Shown: positions 6,475 to 14,034 of the stretch, one piece after another
Layout: each line of letters begins with the position of its first letter
Numbering within the stretch: the stretch's first letter is position 1
The notes under the pieces: model-generated
Database searches by the model: none
The model's input: the letters and a program-made list of their open reading frames with translations, nothing else
What the model was told of the DNA's origin: nothing
Translations under genes and position numbers: made by a program
Assembly: GCA_036271555.1 (NCBI GenBank)
Contig: DATBAK010000038.1
Span: forward strand, 1-34,943
Length of the DNA stretch: 34,943 nt
DNA from: Acidimicrobiia bacterium
GTDB taxonomy: Bacteria; Actinomycetota; Acidimicrobiia; IMCC26256; PALSA-610
Direction of reading: 5' to 3'

Positions 6475-9400
6475 CGCGTGACGTCGCCCTGCGACAGGTT
6501 CCGAAGCTCGCGCAGCGCGACCGAAAGGGTCGACACGTCGTACGTGCCCTCGCGTTCGAGGTCGTCGATGACGCCGAGCGCGTGCACGATGCCGGGATGC
6601 GCGGTCTTCCACCGGTCGATCGCGTCGTCGGCCGCGACGCCGGGCGCGAACGTCAGCACCGAGGTGACAAGGGCGCGCCGCTCGTTGGCGAGATCGTCGC
6701 GCAACGCGGAGCGGGCGAGCGCCTGCCATCGGTCGTTGCGTGGGAGGTCGTCGAGGATCCGGTCGCGCAGCCAGTCGAGCCGCAGACGGTCGCCGATCGC
6801 GCACCACATCGCGAGGATCTCGGGCACCGGCCGGTCGAGCGTGCGCGCGACGTCGACGACGTCGGGCGCGCCGACGAGCGACTCGAGGCTCGCGATCGCG
6901 GCGGCGAGCGCGCCGGGCACGCGCTTCTCGACGAGACTCGCGCGAAACTGCTCACGCCAGTCGCGCTCGCTGCCACGCAGCAGCGCGGGCATCGCCTCGA
7001 TGCAGGTGGCGACGCCGGATCCGAGCTCGGCGACCGTCGCCGCGATCGGCAGCGGCCGCGGCCGGTAGCGCACGAGCCAGCGGCTCGACCGCTCGACGAG
7101 CTTGCGCAGCTCGAGGTGCATGCGGGTCTGCGTGTCGACGTCGACGACGCCGTCGAGCGCGGCGATCTGGTCGTGCCGCGCGTCCTGCCCGAAGATCCGG
7201 CCCGCGACGAGGTGCGCGCGCACGATGTCCTCGGCCGACGCGCCGGTCTCCTCGGCGATGCGGAACGCGTAGGTGCTGCCCGCGAGGTTCACCATCCGGT
7301 TGACGAGACCGGTCGCGACGATCTCGCGCCGCAGCGGGTGGCGCGCCATCTCGCCGACGAAACGCGAGCGGATCGCACTGGGGAAGTAGGCGGCGAGTGT
7401 GGCCGCGATGTCGGGATCGTCGAGCAACGGCGAGTCGCGCAGGTCCTCCTCGAGCGAGATCTTCGAGTAGGCGAGCAGAACCGCGAGCTCGGGAACGGTG
7501 AGTCCGTTGCCGCCCCGGACGCGCGCCGCGAACGTGTCGCGGTCGGGGAGGAACTCCAGCGCGCGATCGAGTCGCCCGCGCGCTTCGAGCGCGACCATGA
7601 GCCGCTCGTGCACGCCGGCCATCGGAAGTGCCTGGGATCGGGCGATCGTGAGCGTGTGGTTCTGCGCGACGTTGTCGGCGAGGACGAGCGCGGCCACCTC
7701 GTCGGTCATCGCCACGAGCAACTCGTTGCGCTCGGTCGTGGTGATCGCGTTCGCGCGCACGACCGCGTCGAGCAGGATCTTGATGTTGACCTCGTGGTCG
7801 GACGTGTCGACGCCGGCCGAGTTGTCGATCGCGTCCGAGTTGATGCGCCCGCCGTTGGACGCGAACTCGACGCGTGCCCGTTGGGTGAAGCCGAGGTTGC
7901 CGCCCTCACCGACGACCTTGCACCGGAGCTCGGTCGCGTTGATGCGCAGCGCATCGTTCGTTCGGTCGCCGACCTCGAGGTTCGTCTCGCTCGTCGCTTT
8001 CACGTACGTGCCGATCCCGCCGTTCCAGAGCAGCTCGACCGGCGCGCGCAGGATCGCGGAGATGAGCTCGAGCGACGTCATCGCGGACGCGGTCACCCCG
8101 AGCGCGGTGCGCACCGGATCCGAGAGCGGGATCCTCTTCTGCGCGCGTGGGAACACGCCGCCGCCTTCGGAGATGAGCGTGGTGTCGTAGTCGGCCCACG
8201 ACGACCGGGGGAGCGCGAACATCCGTTCGCGCTCGCGGTAGCTCGATTCGGGATCCGGGTTCGGGTCGAGGAAGACGTGGCGATGGTCGAACGCGGCGAC
8301 GAGACGGATGCCGCGCGACTGGAGCATGCCGTTGCCGAACACGTCGCCCGACATGTCGCCGATGCCGACGACGGTGAACGGTTCGCGCTGCGGGTCGACG
8401 CCGAGGGCCCGGAAGTGCGTCTTCACGGACTCCCACGCGCCGCGCGCGGTGATGCCCATCTCCTTGTGGTCGAAGCCCTCGGATCCGCCGGACGCGAACG
8501 CGTCGCCGAGCCAGAAGCCGCGCTCGATCGCGAGCTCGTTCGCGACATCAGAGAACGTCGCGGTGCCCTTGTCGGCCGCGACCACGAGGTACGAGTCGTC
8601 GGCGTCGTAGCGGACGATGCCGGGCGGCGGGACGGGCTTGCCGTCGACCAGGTTGTCGGTGAGCTCGAGCAGCGCGCCGATGAACAGGCGGTAGCACCCG
8701 ACGACCTCGGTCATGAGCGCGTCGCGATCGGCGGGCGGGTTCTTCACGACGAAGCCGCCCTTCGCGCCGACCGGCACGATCACCGCGTTCTTGACCGTCT
8801 GTGCCTTCATGAGCCCGAGGATCTCGGTGCGGAAGTCCTCGCGGCGGTCCGACCAGCGGATGCCGCCGCGCGCGACGGGTCCCGCGCGGAGGTGCACGCC
8901 GTCGACGCGCGGCGAGCTCACGAAGATCTCGAACTGGGGAAGCGGCTTCGGCAGCTCGGGGACGCCCGTCGGGTCGAGCTTGAACGCGACCGGCGCGCCG
9001 GCGATGTCGTTGTACGCGTTCGTGCGTGTCGTCGCGAGCACGAGCCGCAGCAGCGAGCGCAAGATGCGATCGTCGTCGAGGCTCGTGACCGCGTCGAGTG
9101 CCTTCGTGATCTCGTCGACCGAGCGCTGCACGCTCGCGTCGTCGGCGCGGGGACCGTGCGGATCGAAGCAGTCGCGGAAGAGCGCGACGAGCGCACGCGC
9201 GAGCTCCGGATGCGAGACCAACGCGGCCGCGATGTAGTGCTGGCTGAACGGCGTACCGGCCTGGCGGAGGTAGTGGCTGTACGCGCGCAGCACCGCGACC
9301 TCGCGCCATTCGAGGTCGGCGGCGACGACGAGCCCGTTGAACGCGTCGTTCTCCGTGCTGCCGCGCACGACCGCCGCGAGCGCCTCCTGGAATCGCGGGC

Positions 9401-11261
9401 TGGCGCTGGCCGCTTCGATCGGCACGGGCTTCGTGGTGGGCCGGAGCACGAAACGCTCGATCCACGCGCCCGGACGCGCACGCGGACCGACGCGGTACGG
9501 GCGCTCCTCCACGACCTGCACACCCATGTTCGTGAGCAGCGGCATGATCTCCGAGAGCACGATCGGTGCGCCCGCACCGATGAGCGTGAGCTGGAACGTG
9601 CCGTCGTCGTTCCGCACGAGCCGGATGTTGAGGTCGGGTCGTTCGGGCAGGTGCTCGAGGCAGTCGATGTCCTCGACGGCTGCGGTCGGCGACGTCTCGT
9701 CGGTGTACGCCGGCGGGAAGGCGTCTTCGTACACGCGGTGCAGCTCGCGACCGCCGTCGTCGCCGTGCTCGACGGTGAGCGCGTCGCGCAACGCGTCCGA
9801 CCACGAGCGCGTCGCCGAGGCGACGTCGGCTTCGAGCTTCGCGACGTCGACATCACTGACGTAGCCGGGCACGGTGCGCAGCACGACGTGCAGGCGCGCG
9901 AGCGCGGACTCGCTCACGAGCGCCTGGTAGTCCTCGCCGGTCGCGCGGAAGGTCTGGTGGAGGATCTCCATGATCCGTAGCCGCAGCGCGGTCGTGTACT
10001 TGTCGCGCGGCAGATACACGAGGCACGACACGAACCGTCCGTAGGGATCGTGGCGGATGAAGACACGCACGCGCCGCCGCTCTTCGAGCTGGAGGATTCC
10101 CGTCGCGGTGTCGTACAGCTCGGCGGTCGACGCTTGGAACAGCTCGTCGCGCGGATACCCGTCGAGCACCGCGATCAGGTCGCGCGCGCTGTGACCGCCT
10201 GCCGCGAACCCGGCGCGGTTCACGACGGCCGAGATCTTCTCGCGCAGCAGCGGGATCTCGCGCGGGCTCATGTGGTACGCCTCGGACGTGTAGAGGCCGA
10301 GGAAGCGGTGCTCGCCGCACACCTTGCCGTCGGCGTCGAACTTCCTCACGCCGACGCAGTCGAGGTACGCGGACCGGTGCACGGTCGAGCGCGAGCTGCC
10401 CTTCGTGAGCACGAGCACGTCGTCGGCGCGCGCCTGCTTGCGCAGCTCGGGCGGCAGGCGCGCCGCGAGCCCGTCGTCGCTCGGGTCGCGCAGGATGCCG
10501 AGACCCGTACCGGGCAGCGCGTCGAGCACGTCGGAACCCTGCGACGCGCGCACGGAGAACTCGCGGTAGCCGGTGAAGAGGAAGTGGTCCTCCGCCATCC
10601 AGCGCAGCAGCGCGATCGCGGTGATGCGCGCCTCGCTCGACGGCACGACGCCGGACTCGAGCTCCTCGACGATCGCGTCGACGCGGGCGCGCATCGCGGG
10701 CCAGTCGGAGGTCGCGGCCTCGACGTCGCCGAGCACGCGCAGGATGTCGTCGTGCAACGCGGCGAGCTCGACCGGATCGGTCGTGCGCTCGATCTCGACG
10801 AGCAGGAACGACTCGACGATCTGGTCGGCACCGTCGCCGAGGCCGAGCAGGGTGCCGTCGTCGCGGCGCACGCCGACGACCGGGTGCACGACGAGCTGCA
10901 CCGGCAGGGCGTGCCGTTCGAGCTCGGCGGTGACGGAGTCGACGACGAAGGGCATGTCGTCGGAGACGACCTCGATGACGGTGTGCGGCGACTGCCAACC
11001 GTCGGCGCCGGCTGCGGGATTGCCCACGCGCACGATCACTTCGCCCGGCGCGCGGTGCGCGGCGAGGCGCCAGTGTGCGCGGGCTGCCCCTGCGAGATCC
11101 TCGACCTTGCGCGTCATGAGGTCGTCGAGCGCGACCTCCGCGTAGTAGAGGCGGATGAAGTCGGCGAGCCCGGGCGCCTCGCCCGCGGACACGAACGTCG
11201 TCGCCAGGCCGCACAGCCGGTCGAGGAGTTGCGCGCGTGCATCCTCGAGCGGTCCTGCCAT
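6471..11261 (-). CDS. gdhB: NAD-specific glutamate dehydrogenase, large (about 180-kDa) class
   Basis: A 1596-residue protein of the L-GDH180 class, which deaminates L-glutamate oxidatively to 2-oxoglutarate and ammonia with NAD. The N-terminal ~500 residues hold the regulatory ACT-like part typical of the class. The catalytic core begins near residue 799 (GGIRWSDRREDFRTEIL) and includes Lys834 in VGAKGGFVVK. The nucleotide-binding segment TVVGIGDMSGDVFGNGML and the segment EGGNLGFTQRARVEF follow, and a ~400-residue helical C-terminal domain closes the protein. Length matches the family (about 1600). ATG at 11261 has a TACCCT box 8 nt upstream, suggesting a leaderless message. It shares a 4-nt overlap with the downstream kinase-like gene. 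A role in glutamate catabolism or nitrogen balance is likely. Confidence 0.95.
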   Translation of the reverse strand: MAGPLEDARAQLLDRLCGLATTFVSAGEAPGLADFIRLYYAEVALDDLMTRKVEDLAGAARAHWRLAAHRAPGEVIVRVGNPAAGADGWQSPHTVIEVVSDDMPFVVDSVTAELERHALPVQLVVHPVVGVRRDDGTLLGLGDGADQIVESFLLVEIERTTDPVELAALHDDILRVLGDVEAATSDWPAMRARVDAIVEELESGVVPSSEARITAIALLRWMAEDHFLFTGYREFSVRASQGSDVLDALPGTGLGILRDPSDDGLAARLPPELRKQARADDVLVLTKGSSRSTVHRSAYLDCVGVRKFDADGKVCGEHRFLGLYTSEAYHMSPREIPLLREKISAVVNRAGFAAGGHSARDLIAVLDGYPRDELFQASTAELYDTATGILQLEERRRVRVFIRHDPYGRFVSCLVYLPRDKYTTALRLRIMEILHQTFRATGEDYQALVSESALARLHVVLRTVPGYVSDVDVAKLEADVASATRSWSDALRDALTVEHGDDGGRELHRVYEDAFPPAYTDETSPTAAVEDIDCLEHLPERPDLNIRLVRNDDGTFQLTLIGAGAPIVLSEIMPLLTNMGVQVVEERPYRVGPRARPGAWIERFVLRPTTKPVPIEAASASPRFQEALAAVVRGSTENDAFNGLVVAADLEWREVAVLRAYSHYLRQAGTPFSQHYIAAALVSHPELARALVALFRDCFDPHGPRADDASVQRSVDEITKALDAVTSLDDDRILRSLLRLVLATTRTNAYNDIAGAPVAFKLDPTGVPELPKPLPQFEIFVSSPRVDGVHLRAGPVARGGIRWSDRREDFRTEILGLMKAQTVKNAVIVPVGAKGGFVVKNPPADRDALMTEVVGCYRLFIGALLELTDNLVDGKPVPPPGIVRYDADDSYLVVAADKGTATFSDVANELAIERGFWLGDAFASGGSEGFDHKEMGITARGAWESVKTHFRALGVDPQREPFTVVGIGDMSGDVFGNGMLQSRGIRLVAAFDHRHVFLDPNPDPESSYRERERMFALPRSSWADYDTTLISEGGGVFPRAQKRIPLSDPVRTALGVTASAMTSLELISAILRAPVELLWNGGIGTYVKATSETNLEVGDRTNDALRINATELRCKVVGEGGNLGFTQRARVEFASNGGRINSDAIDNSAGVDTSDHEVNIKILLDAVVRANAITTTERNELLVAMTDEVAALVLADNVAQNHTLTIARSQALPMAGVHERLMVALEARGRLDRALEFLPDRDTFAARVRGGNGLTVPELAVLLAYSKISLEEDLRDSPLLDDPDIAATLAAYFPSAIRSRFVGEMARHPLRREIVATGLVNRMVNLAGSTYAFRIAEETGASAEDIVRAHLVAGRIFGQDARHDQIAALDGVVDVDTQTRMHLELRKLVERSSRWLVRYRPRPLPIAATVAELGSGVATCIEAMPALLRGSERDWREQFRASLVEKRVPGALAAAIASLESLVGAPDVVDVARTLDRPVPEILAMWCAIGDRLRLDWLRDRILDDLPRNDRWQALARSALRDDLANERRALVTSVLTFAPGVAADDAIDRWKTAHPGIVHALGVIDDLEREGTYDVSTLSVALRELRNLSQGDVTR

Positions 11262-11269
11262 CGATTTCG

Positions 11270-11275
11270 AGGGTA
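11270..11275 (-). promoter_or_regulatory. -10 box of glutamate dehydrogenase (leaderless)
   Basis: TACCCT on the minus strand, 8 nt before the ATG at 11261. The divergent phosphatase gene has its own box 35 bp away, so the 62-bp gap holds two back-to-back promoters. Confidence 0.5.
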
Positions 11276-11309
11276 GCCCTCGGATCGCACCGGACTGTGC
11301 GTCGCTGCG

Positions 11310-11315
11310 TAGGCT
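11310..11315 (+). promoter_or_regulatory. -10 box of the IMPase-family gene (leaderless)
   Basis: TAGGCT followed by 8 nt and the GTG start at 11324. It supports GTG as the true start rather than upstream in-frame codons. Confidence 0.5.
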
Positions 11316-11323
11316 CGCCCGCC

Positions 11324-12127
11324 GTGGACGTTGCCGACGGCTTGGCCCTCGCGCTCGATCTTGCAGGGATCGCCGACGAGATCACGATGAACCGCTTCCG
11401 CGCGGTCGACCTCGTCGTCGAGACGAAGCCCGACCTCACGCCCGTTTCGGAAGCGGATCAGGCCGTCGAGCGCGCGCTGCGCGAGCACCTCGCGACGCAC
11501 GCGCCCGGTCACGGCGTGCTCGGCGAGGAGTACGGCGTCGACGCGCCCGGCGCCGAGTTCCGCTGGGTCATCGACCCGATCGACGGCACGAAGAGCTACG
11601 TGCGCGGCGTGCCGGTGTGGGCGACGCTCATCGCGCTCGAGCAGCACGGCGTGCCGATCGTCGGCGTCGCGTCGGCACCCGCGCTCGGCTCGCGTTGGTG
11701 GGCGGGACGCGCGCTCGGAGCGTTCCGCGACGGCGCGCGCGTGCGCGTGTCGGCCGTGCCGTCGCTCGACGACGCGCAGATCTCGTTCGCGTGGGACACG
11801 CAGTCGCGCTTCGACGCCGACGGCATCGGCGCGCGGATGATGGACCTCGCGCGTCGGTGCTGGCGCACGCGCGGTCTCGGCGACTTCTGGCAGCACGTGC
11901 TCGTCGCCGAAGGCGCGTTCGACATCTCGATCGACCCCATCGTGAGCTACTGGGACGTCGCCGCGCTCCTGCCGATCATCGAAGAAGCGGGCGGGCGTTG
12001 GAGCACGGTCGCCGGCGACCGGCCGCCGATGCCCGAGACGTTCGTGTGCACGAACGGGCTCCTGCACGGCGCGGCCGTCGAGGCGCTGGCGGGTCGGAGT
12101 GGTCGGCCCACCGCGCCGTCTGCCTAG
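11324..12127 (+). CDS. Inositol monophosphatase family protein, probable histidinol-phosphatase
   Basis: A 267-residue Mg-dependent phosphomonoesterase. Metal-binding motifs are complete: GEEYG with Glu68/Glu69, DPIDGT at Asp84-Thr89, and SYWDVAALLPIIEEAGGR near the C-terminus, which holds the last Asp ligand. The segment RWVIDPIDGTKSYVRGVPVW resembles actinobacterial HisN-type histidinol-phosphatases, which supply the Hol-P phosphatase step of histidine synthesis. Inositol-1-phosphatase or another sugar-phosphate phosphatase is the alternative, and a sugar kinase follows directly. The GTG at 11324 is chosen from the -10 box and the family N-terminus. The stop TAG (12125-12127) forms part of the next gene's TAGGCT box. 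Confidence 0.82.
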   Translation: MDVADGLALALDLAGIADEITMNRFRAVDLVVETKPDLTPVSEADQAVERALREHLATHAPGHGVLGEEYGVDAPGAEFRWVIDPIDGTKSYVRGVPVWATLIALEQHGVPIVGVASAPALGSRWWAGRALGAFRDGARVRVSAVPSLDDAQISFAWDTQSRFDADGIGARMMDLARRCWRTRGLGDFWQHVLVAEGAFDISIDPIVSYWDVAALLPIIEEAGGRWSTVAGDRPPMPETFVCTNGLLHGAAVEALAGRSGRPTAPSA

Positions 12128-12130
12128 GCT
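12125..12130 (+). promoter_or_regulatory. -10 box of the FGGY kinase, made from the upstream stop codon
   Basis: TAGGCT starts with the TAG stop of the phosphatase gene and lies 9 nt before the ATG at 12140. It would give the kinase its own near-leaderless transcript. Confidence 0.4.
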
Positions 12131-12139
12131 GCGCGCTCC

Positions 12140-13453
12140 ATGACGTCGTCGGTCACCATCGGAATCGACATCGGCACGTCGTCGGTGAAGGCCATCGCGG
12201 CCGATGCCGACGGCACGATCGTCGCGTCGGCGCGCATCCCGCACACGTTCTCGGTGCCCGCGCCGCTCCAGTTCGAGCACGACGCGCGCGTCGCCTGGTT
12301 CGACGGTCCGCGCGCCGCGCTCGAGGCGCTCGGACCGGTCGACGCCGCGGGTGTCGCGGTCGCGGCGATGGTGCCGTCGTTGACCGCGGTCGACGCGAGC
12401 GGCGTGCCGTGCGCGCCCGGACTGCTGTACGGCGACGAGCGGGGGAGCGGTGGCGCGGGCAACCCCGTCGAGAGCGGCGAGTTCGGCCGCTTCCTCGGCT
12501 GGCTGTCGTCGCAAGTGCCGGACGCGCGCGGCTTCTGGCCCGCGCAGGCGGTCGCGAACTTCGCGCTGTGCGGCGAGGGTGTGATCAGCACGACCGGCGC
12601 GATGCTCGCCTACCCGTTGTTCGACGGTCGCGGGTGGGACGAATCCGTGCTCGGCCGGCTCGGTGTGCGCGCCGAGCAGATGCCGCGCATCGCGATCTCC
12701 GGAACGCCGGCAGGCGAGATCACGGGCCGACCCGGTTGCGTGCTCGAAGGCGGGACGATCGACGCGATGGGCGAGCAGATCGTCGCGGGCGCCGACCACG
12801 ACGGCGACGTGCTCGTGATCTGCGGCACGACGTTGATCATCTGGTGCGTCACCGCCGAGCTCGCATCGGTGCCCGGCTTCTTCCCGCTGCCGCACACCGC
12901 GCCGGGCAAGTTCCTCGTCGGCGGACCGAGCAACGCGGGCGGGATGTTCCTCGACTGGGCGCGCCGCCTGCTGCGCGAGGGCGCGCCAGCCGCGAGCGAT
13001 CCGGTGCGCGTGCCGGTATGGGTGCCGTACCTGCGCGGCGAGCGCACACCGCTCGACGACACGACGTTGCGGGCGCAGCTGGTCGACCTCGATCTCACGC
13101 ACGGTCCGGCCGAGGTGCGGCGCGCCGCGTTCGAGGCTGCGGGCTTCATCACGCGCCGCATGATCGACGCGTCGCCGACGCCGGCGCGGCGCATCGTCGC
13201 GACCGGCGGGGGCGTGCGCGTGGGCGAGTGGGTGCAGTGCCTCGCCGACTGCACCGGGCTCCCGGTCGACGTCGTCGCGATCCCCGAGGGCGGCGCGCTC
13301 GGTGCCGCGTTCCTCGCCCGGCTCGCGGCCGGGCTCGAGACGTCGCTGGCCGACGCCGCGCGCTGGGCCCGCACCGACCACCGCGTCGAGCCCGACCCCG
13401 CCTGGGCTGCGCCCGTCGCCGCCCGCTACCAGCGTTTCCTCGAGCTCGCATAA
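12140..13453 (+). CDS. FGGY family carbohydrate kinase
   Basis: A 437-residue sugar kinase of the ribokinase-unrelated FGGY/actin-like fold. The N-terminal phosphate loop is TIGIDIGTSSVKAI; the second phosphate motif is probably VICGTTLIIW in the middle; and the adenosine motif ATGGGVRVGEWVQCLAD with the family signature EGGALGAAFLA closes the protein. It is somewhat short compared with xylulokinases and gluconokinases (480-500 residues), with the loss mainly in the N-terminal half. Substrate cannot be assigned. It lies 12 nt after the phosphatase gene and is followed by a strong hairpin, so the two may act on related sugar phosphates. Confidence 0.88.
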   Translation: MTSSVTIGIDIGTSSVKAIAADADGTIVASARIPHTFSVPAPLQFEHDARVAWFDGPRAALEALGPVDAAGVAVAAMVPSLTAVDASGVPCAPGLLYGDERGSGGAGNPVESGEFGRFLGWLSSQVPDARGFWPAQAVANFALCGEGVISTTGAMLAYPLFDGRGWDESVLGRLGVRAEQMPRIAISGTPAGEITGRPGCVLEGGTIDAMGEQIVAGADHDGDVLVICGTTLIIWCVTAELASVPGFFPLPHTAPGKFLVGGPSNAGGMFLDWARRLLREGAPAASDPVRVPVWVPYLRGERTPLDDTTLRAQLVDLDLTHGPAEVRRAAFEAAGFITRRMIDASPTPARRIVATGGGVRVGEWVQCLADCTGLPVDVVAIPEGGALGAAFLARLAAGLETSLADAARWARTDHRVEPDPAWAAPVAARYQRFLELA

Positions 13454-13481
13454 CTCCGGGTCGCTCCGGGTCGCCCTCGCA

Positions 13482-13499
13482 CGCCCGGGCTCCCGGGCG
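13482..13499 (+). terminator. Hairpin after the FGGY kinase gene
   Basis: A perfect 8-bp stem, CGCCCGGG (13482-13489) / CCCGGGCG (13492-13499), begins 28 nt after the kinase stop. No U-run follows. It is the probable end of the phosphatase-kinase transcript. Confidence 0.55.
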
Positions 13500-13557
13500 C
13501 GGGACGGGAGTGCGCGACGTCGCGTGCTCGCCGCGCCCGCCGCGCTCGCCGCCTTCC

Positions 13558-13611
13558 GGGGAACTGATCGAGAAAAGTGACGCGACGCGTCACCTGACTC
13601 GATCAGATCGG
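13558..13611 (+). repeat. Nested-palindrome repeat, copy 1
   Basis: The outer arms CTGATCGAG (13564-13572) and CTCGATCAG (13598-13606) enclose an AAAA spacer, a perfect inner stem GTGACGCG (13577-13584) / CGCGTCAC (13586-13593) with a 1-nt loop, and CTGA. The flanks GGGGAA and ATCGG are shared with the second copy at 13925-13978. It sits about 20 nt before the ferredoxin -10 box. Its function is unknown: it could be a structured RNA, a protein site or a small mobile palindromic element. Confidence 0.75.
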
Positions 13612-13632
13612 CGGAGCGCCGGGCCCGGCCGG

Positions 13633-13638
13633 TAGGGT
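13633..13638 (+). promoter_or_regulatory. -10 box of the ferredoxin gene (leaderless)
   Basis: TAGGGT followed by 6 nt and the GTG at 13645. The same hexamer and spacing occur before the acyl-CoA ligase gene at 31654. Confidence 0.55.
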
Positions 13639-13644
13639 CGGAAC

Positions 13645-13851
13645 GTGCTCGAGATTCGCATCGACCGAGAGGTCTGCATGGGCTCGGGGAACTGCTCGTT
13701 CTGGGCGCCCGGCGTGTTCGACCTCGACGACGACGGCATCGCGATCGTGACCGATCCCGAGGGCGCGCCCGAGGAGAAGGTCGTCCTCGCGGCCCAAGGT
13801 TGCCCGACCCAGGCGATCGCCATCTTCAAGGACGGCGAGAAGATCGTCTGA
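13645..13851 (+). CDS. Ferredoxin, [3Fe-4S]-type
   Basis: A 68-residue electron carrier. Cluster ligands are Cys11 and Cys17 in CMGSGNC and Cys53 in QGCPTQAI. The position that would hold the fourth cysteine is Ser14, so a [3Fe-4S] cluster is expected, as in the single-cluster ferredoxins that feed cytochromes P450 in actinobacteria. The acidic surface (FDLDDDG, DPEGAPEE) is typical for partner docking. GTG 13645 follows a TAGGGT box by 6 nt. No P450 or ferredoxin reductase is in the window, so the partner is unknown; the next gene downstream is the fused ACAD. The gene is bracketed by two copies of a nested-palindrome repeat. Confidence 0.92.
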   Translation: MLEIRIDREVCMGSGNCSFWAPGVFDLDDDGIAIVTDPEGAPEEKVVLAAQGCPTQAIAIFKDGEKIV

Positions 13852-13868
13852 CGTCCTGCGGCGCATTC

Positions 13869-13909
13869 CGTTGGCACTGAGTCCTCCTCAGCGGGATCCA
13901 CGGCCAACG
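13869..13909 (+). terminator. Nested hairpin after the ferredoxin gene
   Basis: The outer arms CGTTGGC (13869-13875) / GCCAACG (13903-13909) enclose an inner stem CTGAG (13877-13881) / CTCAG (13887-13891). It begins 17 nt after the ferredoxin stop and is probably its terminator. Confidence 0.5.
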
Positions 13910-13924
13910 AAACGCGAGGTGCGG

Positions 13925-13978
13925 GGGAACTGATCGAGAAAAGCGACGCGGGCGCGTCACCGAACTCGATCAGATCGG
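13925..13978 (+). repeat. Nested-palindrome repeat, copy 2
   Basis: The second copy has the same outer arms CTGATCGAG (13930-13938) and CTCGATCAG (13965-13973), the same AAAA spacer, an inner stem GCGACGCG (13943-13950) / CGCGTCAC (13953-13960) with one mismatch, and CGAA in place of CTGA. It is in the same orientation as copy 1, 366 bp away, on the other side of the ferredoxin gene. It lies just upstream of the palindromic operator of the fused ACAD. Confidence 0.75.
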
Positions 13979-13997
13979 ACGAGCCCCCGGCGCCAAG

Positions 13998-14013
13998 CTG
14001 ACACGCTCGTCAG
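13998..14013. promoter_or_regulatory. Palindromic operator A (CTGACACGC motif)
   Basis: CTGACACGCTCGTCAG, extended outwards to the perfect 8-bp arms AAGCTGAC (13995-14002) / GTCAGCTT (14009-14016). It ends 21 nt before the fused-ACAD ATG and would lie between -35 and -10 if the weak GACGAT at 14022-14027 is the -10. Thirteen or fourteen of 16 bases match the sites at 21805 and 30667. Confidence 0.65.
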
Positions 14014-14034
14014 CTTCGTGGGACGATCGGGGTC

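Noticed and set aside
6582-9980. Very long open frame (over 1100 codons) antisense to the glutamate dehydrogenase gene.
   Set aside because: It is rich in Arg, Asp, Val and Glu in the way GC-rich antisense frames are, has no recognisable motif, and fully opposes a complete enzyme gene.
11155-13635. Open frame of over 800 codons on the plus strand through the phosphatase and kinase genes.
   Set aside because: Arg/Ala-rich out-of-frame shadow; the in-frame proteins contain all their family motifs.
13645-13851. Reading the ferredoxin as proof of a linked cytochrome P450 steroid hydroxylase.
   Set aside because: No P450 or reductase gene is in the window; the ferredoxin type is only compatible with that role.
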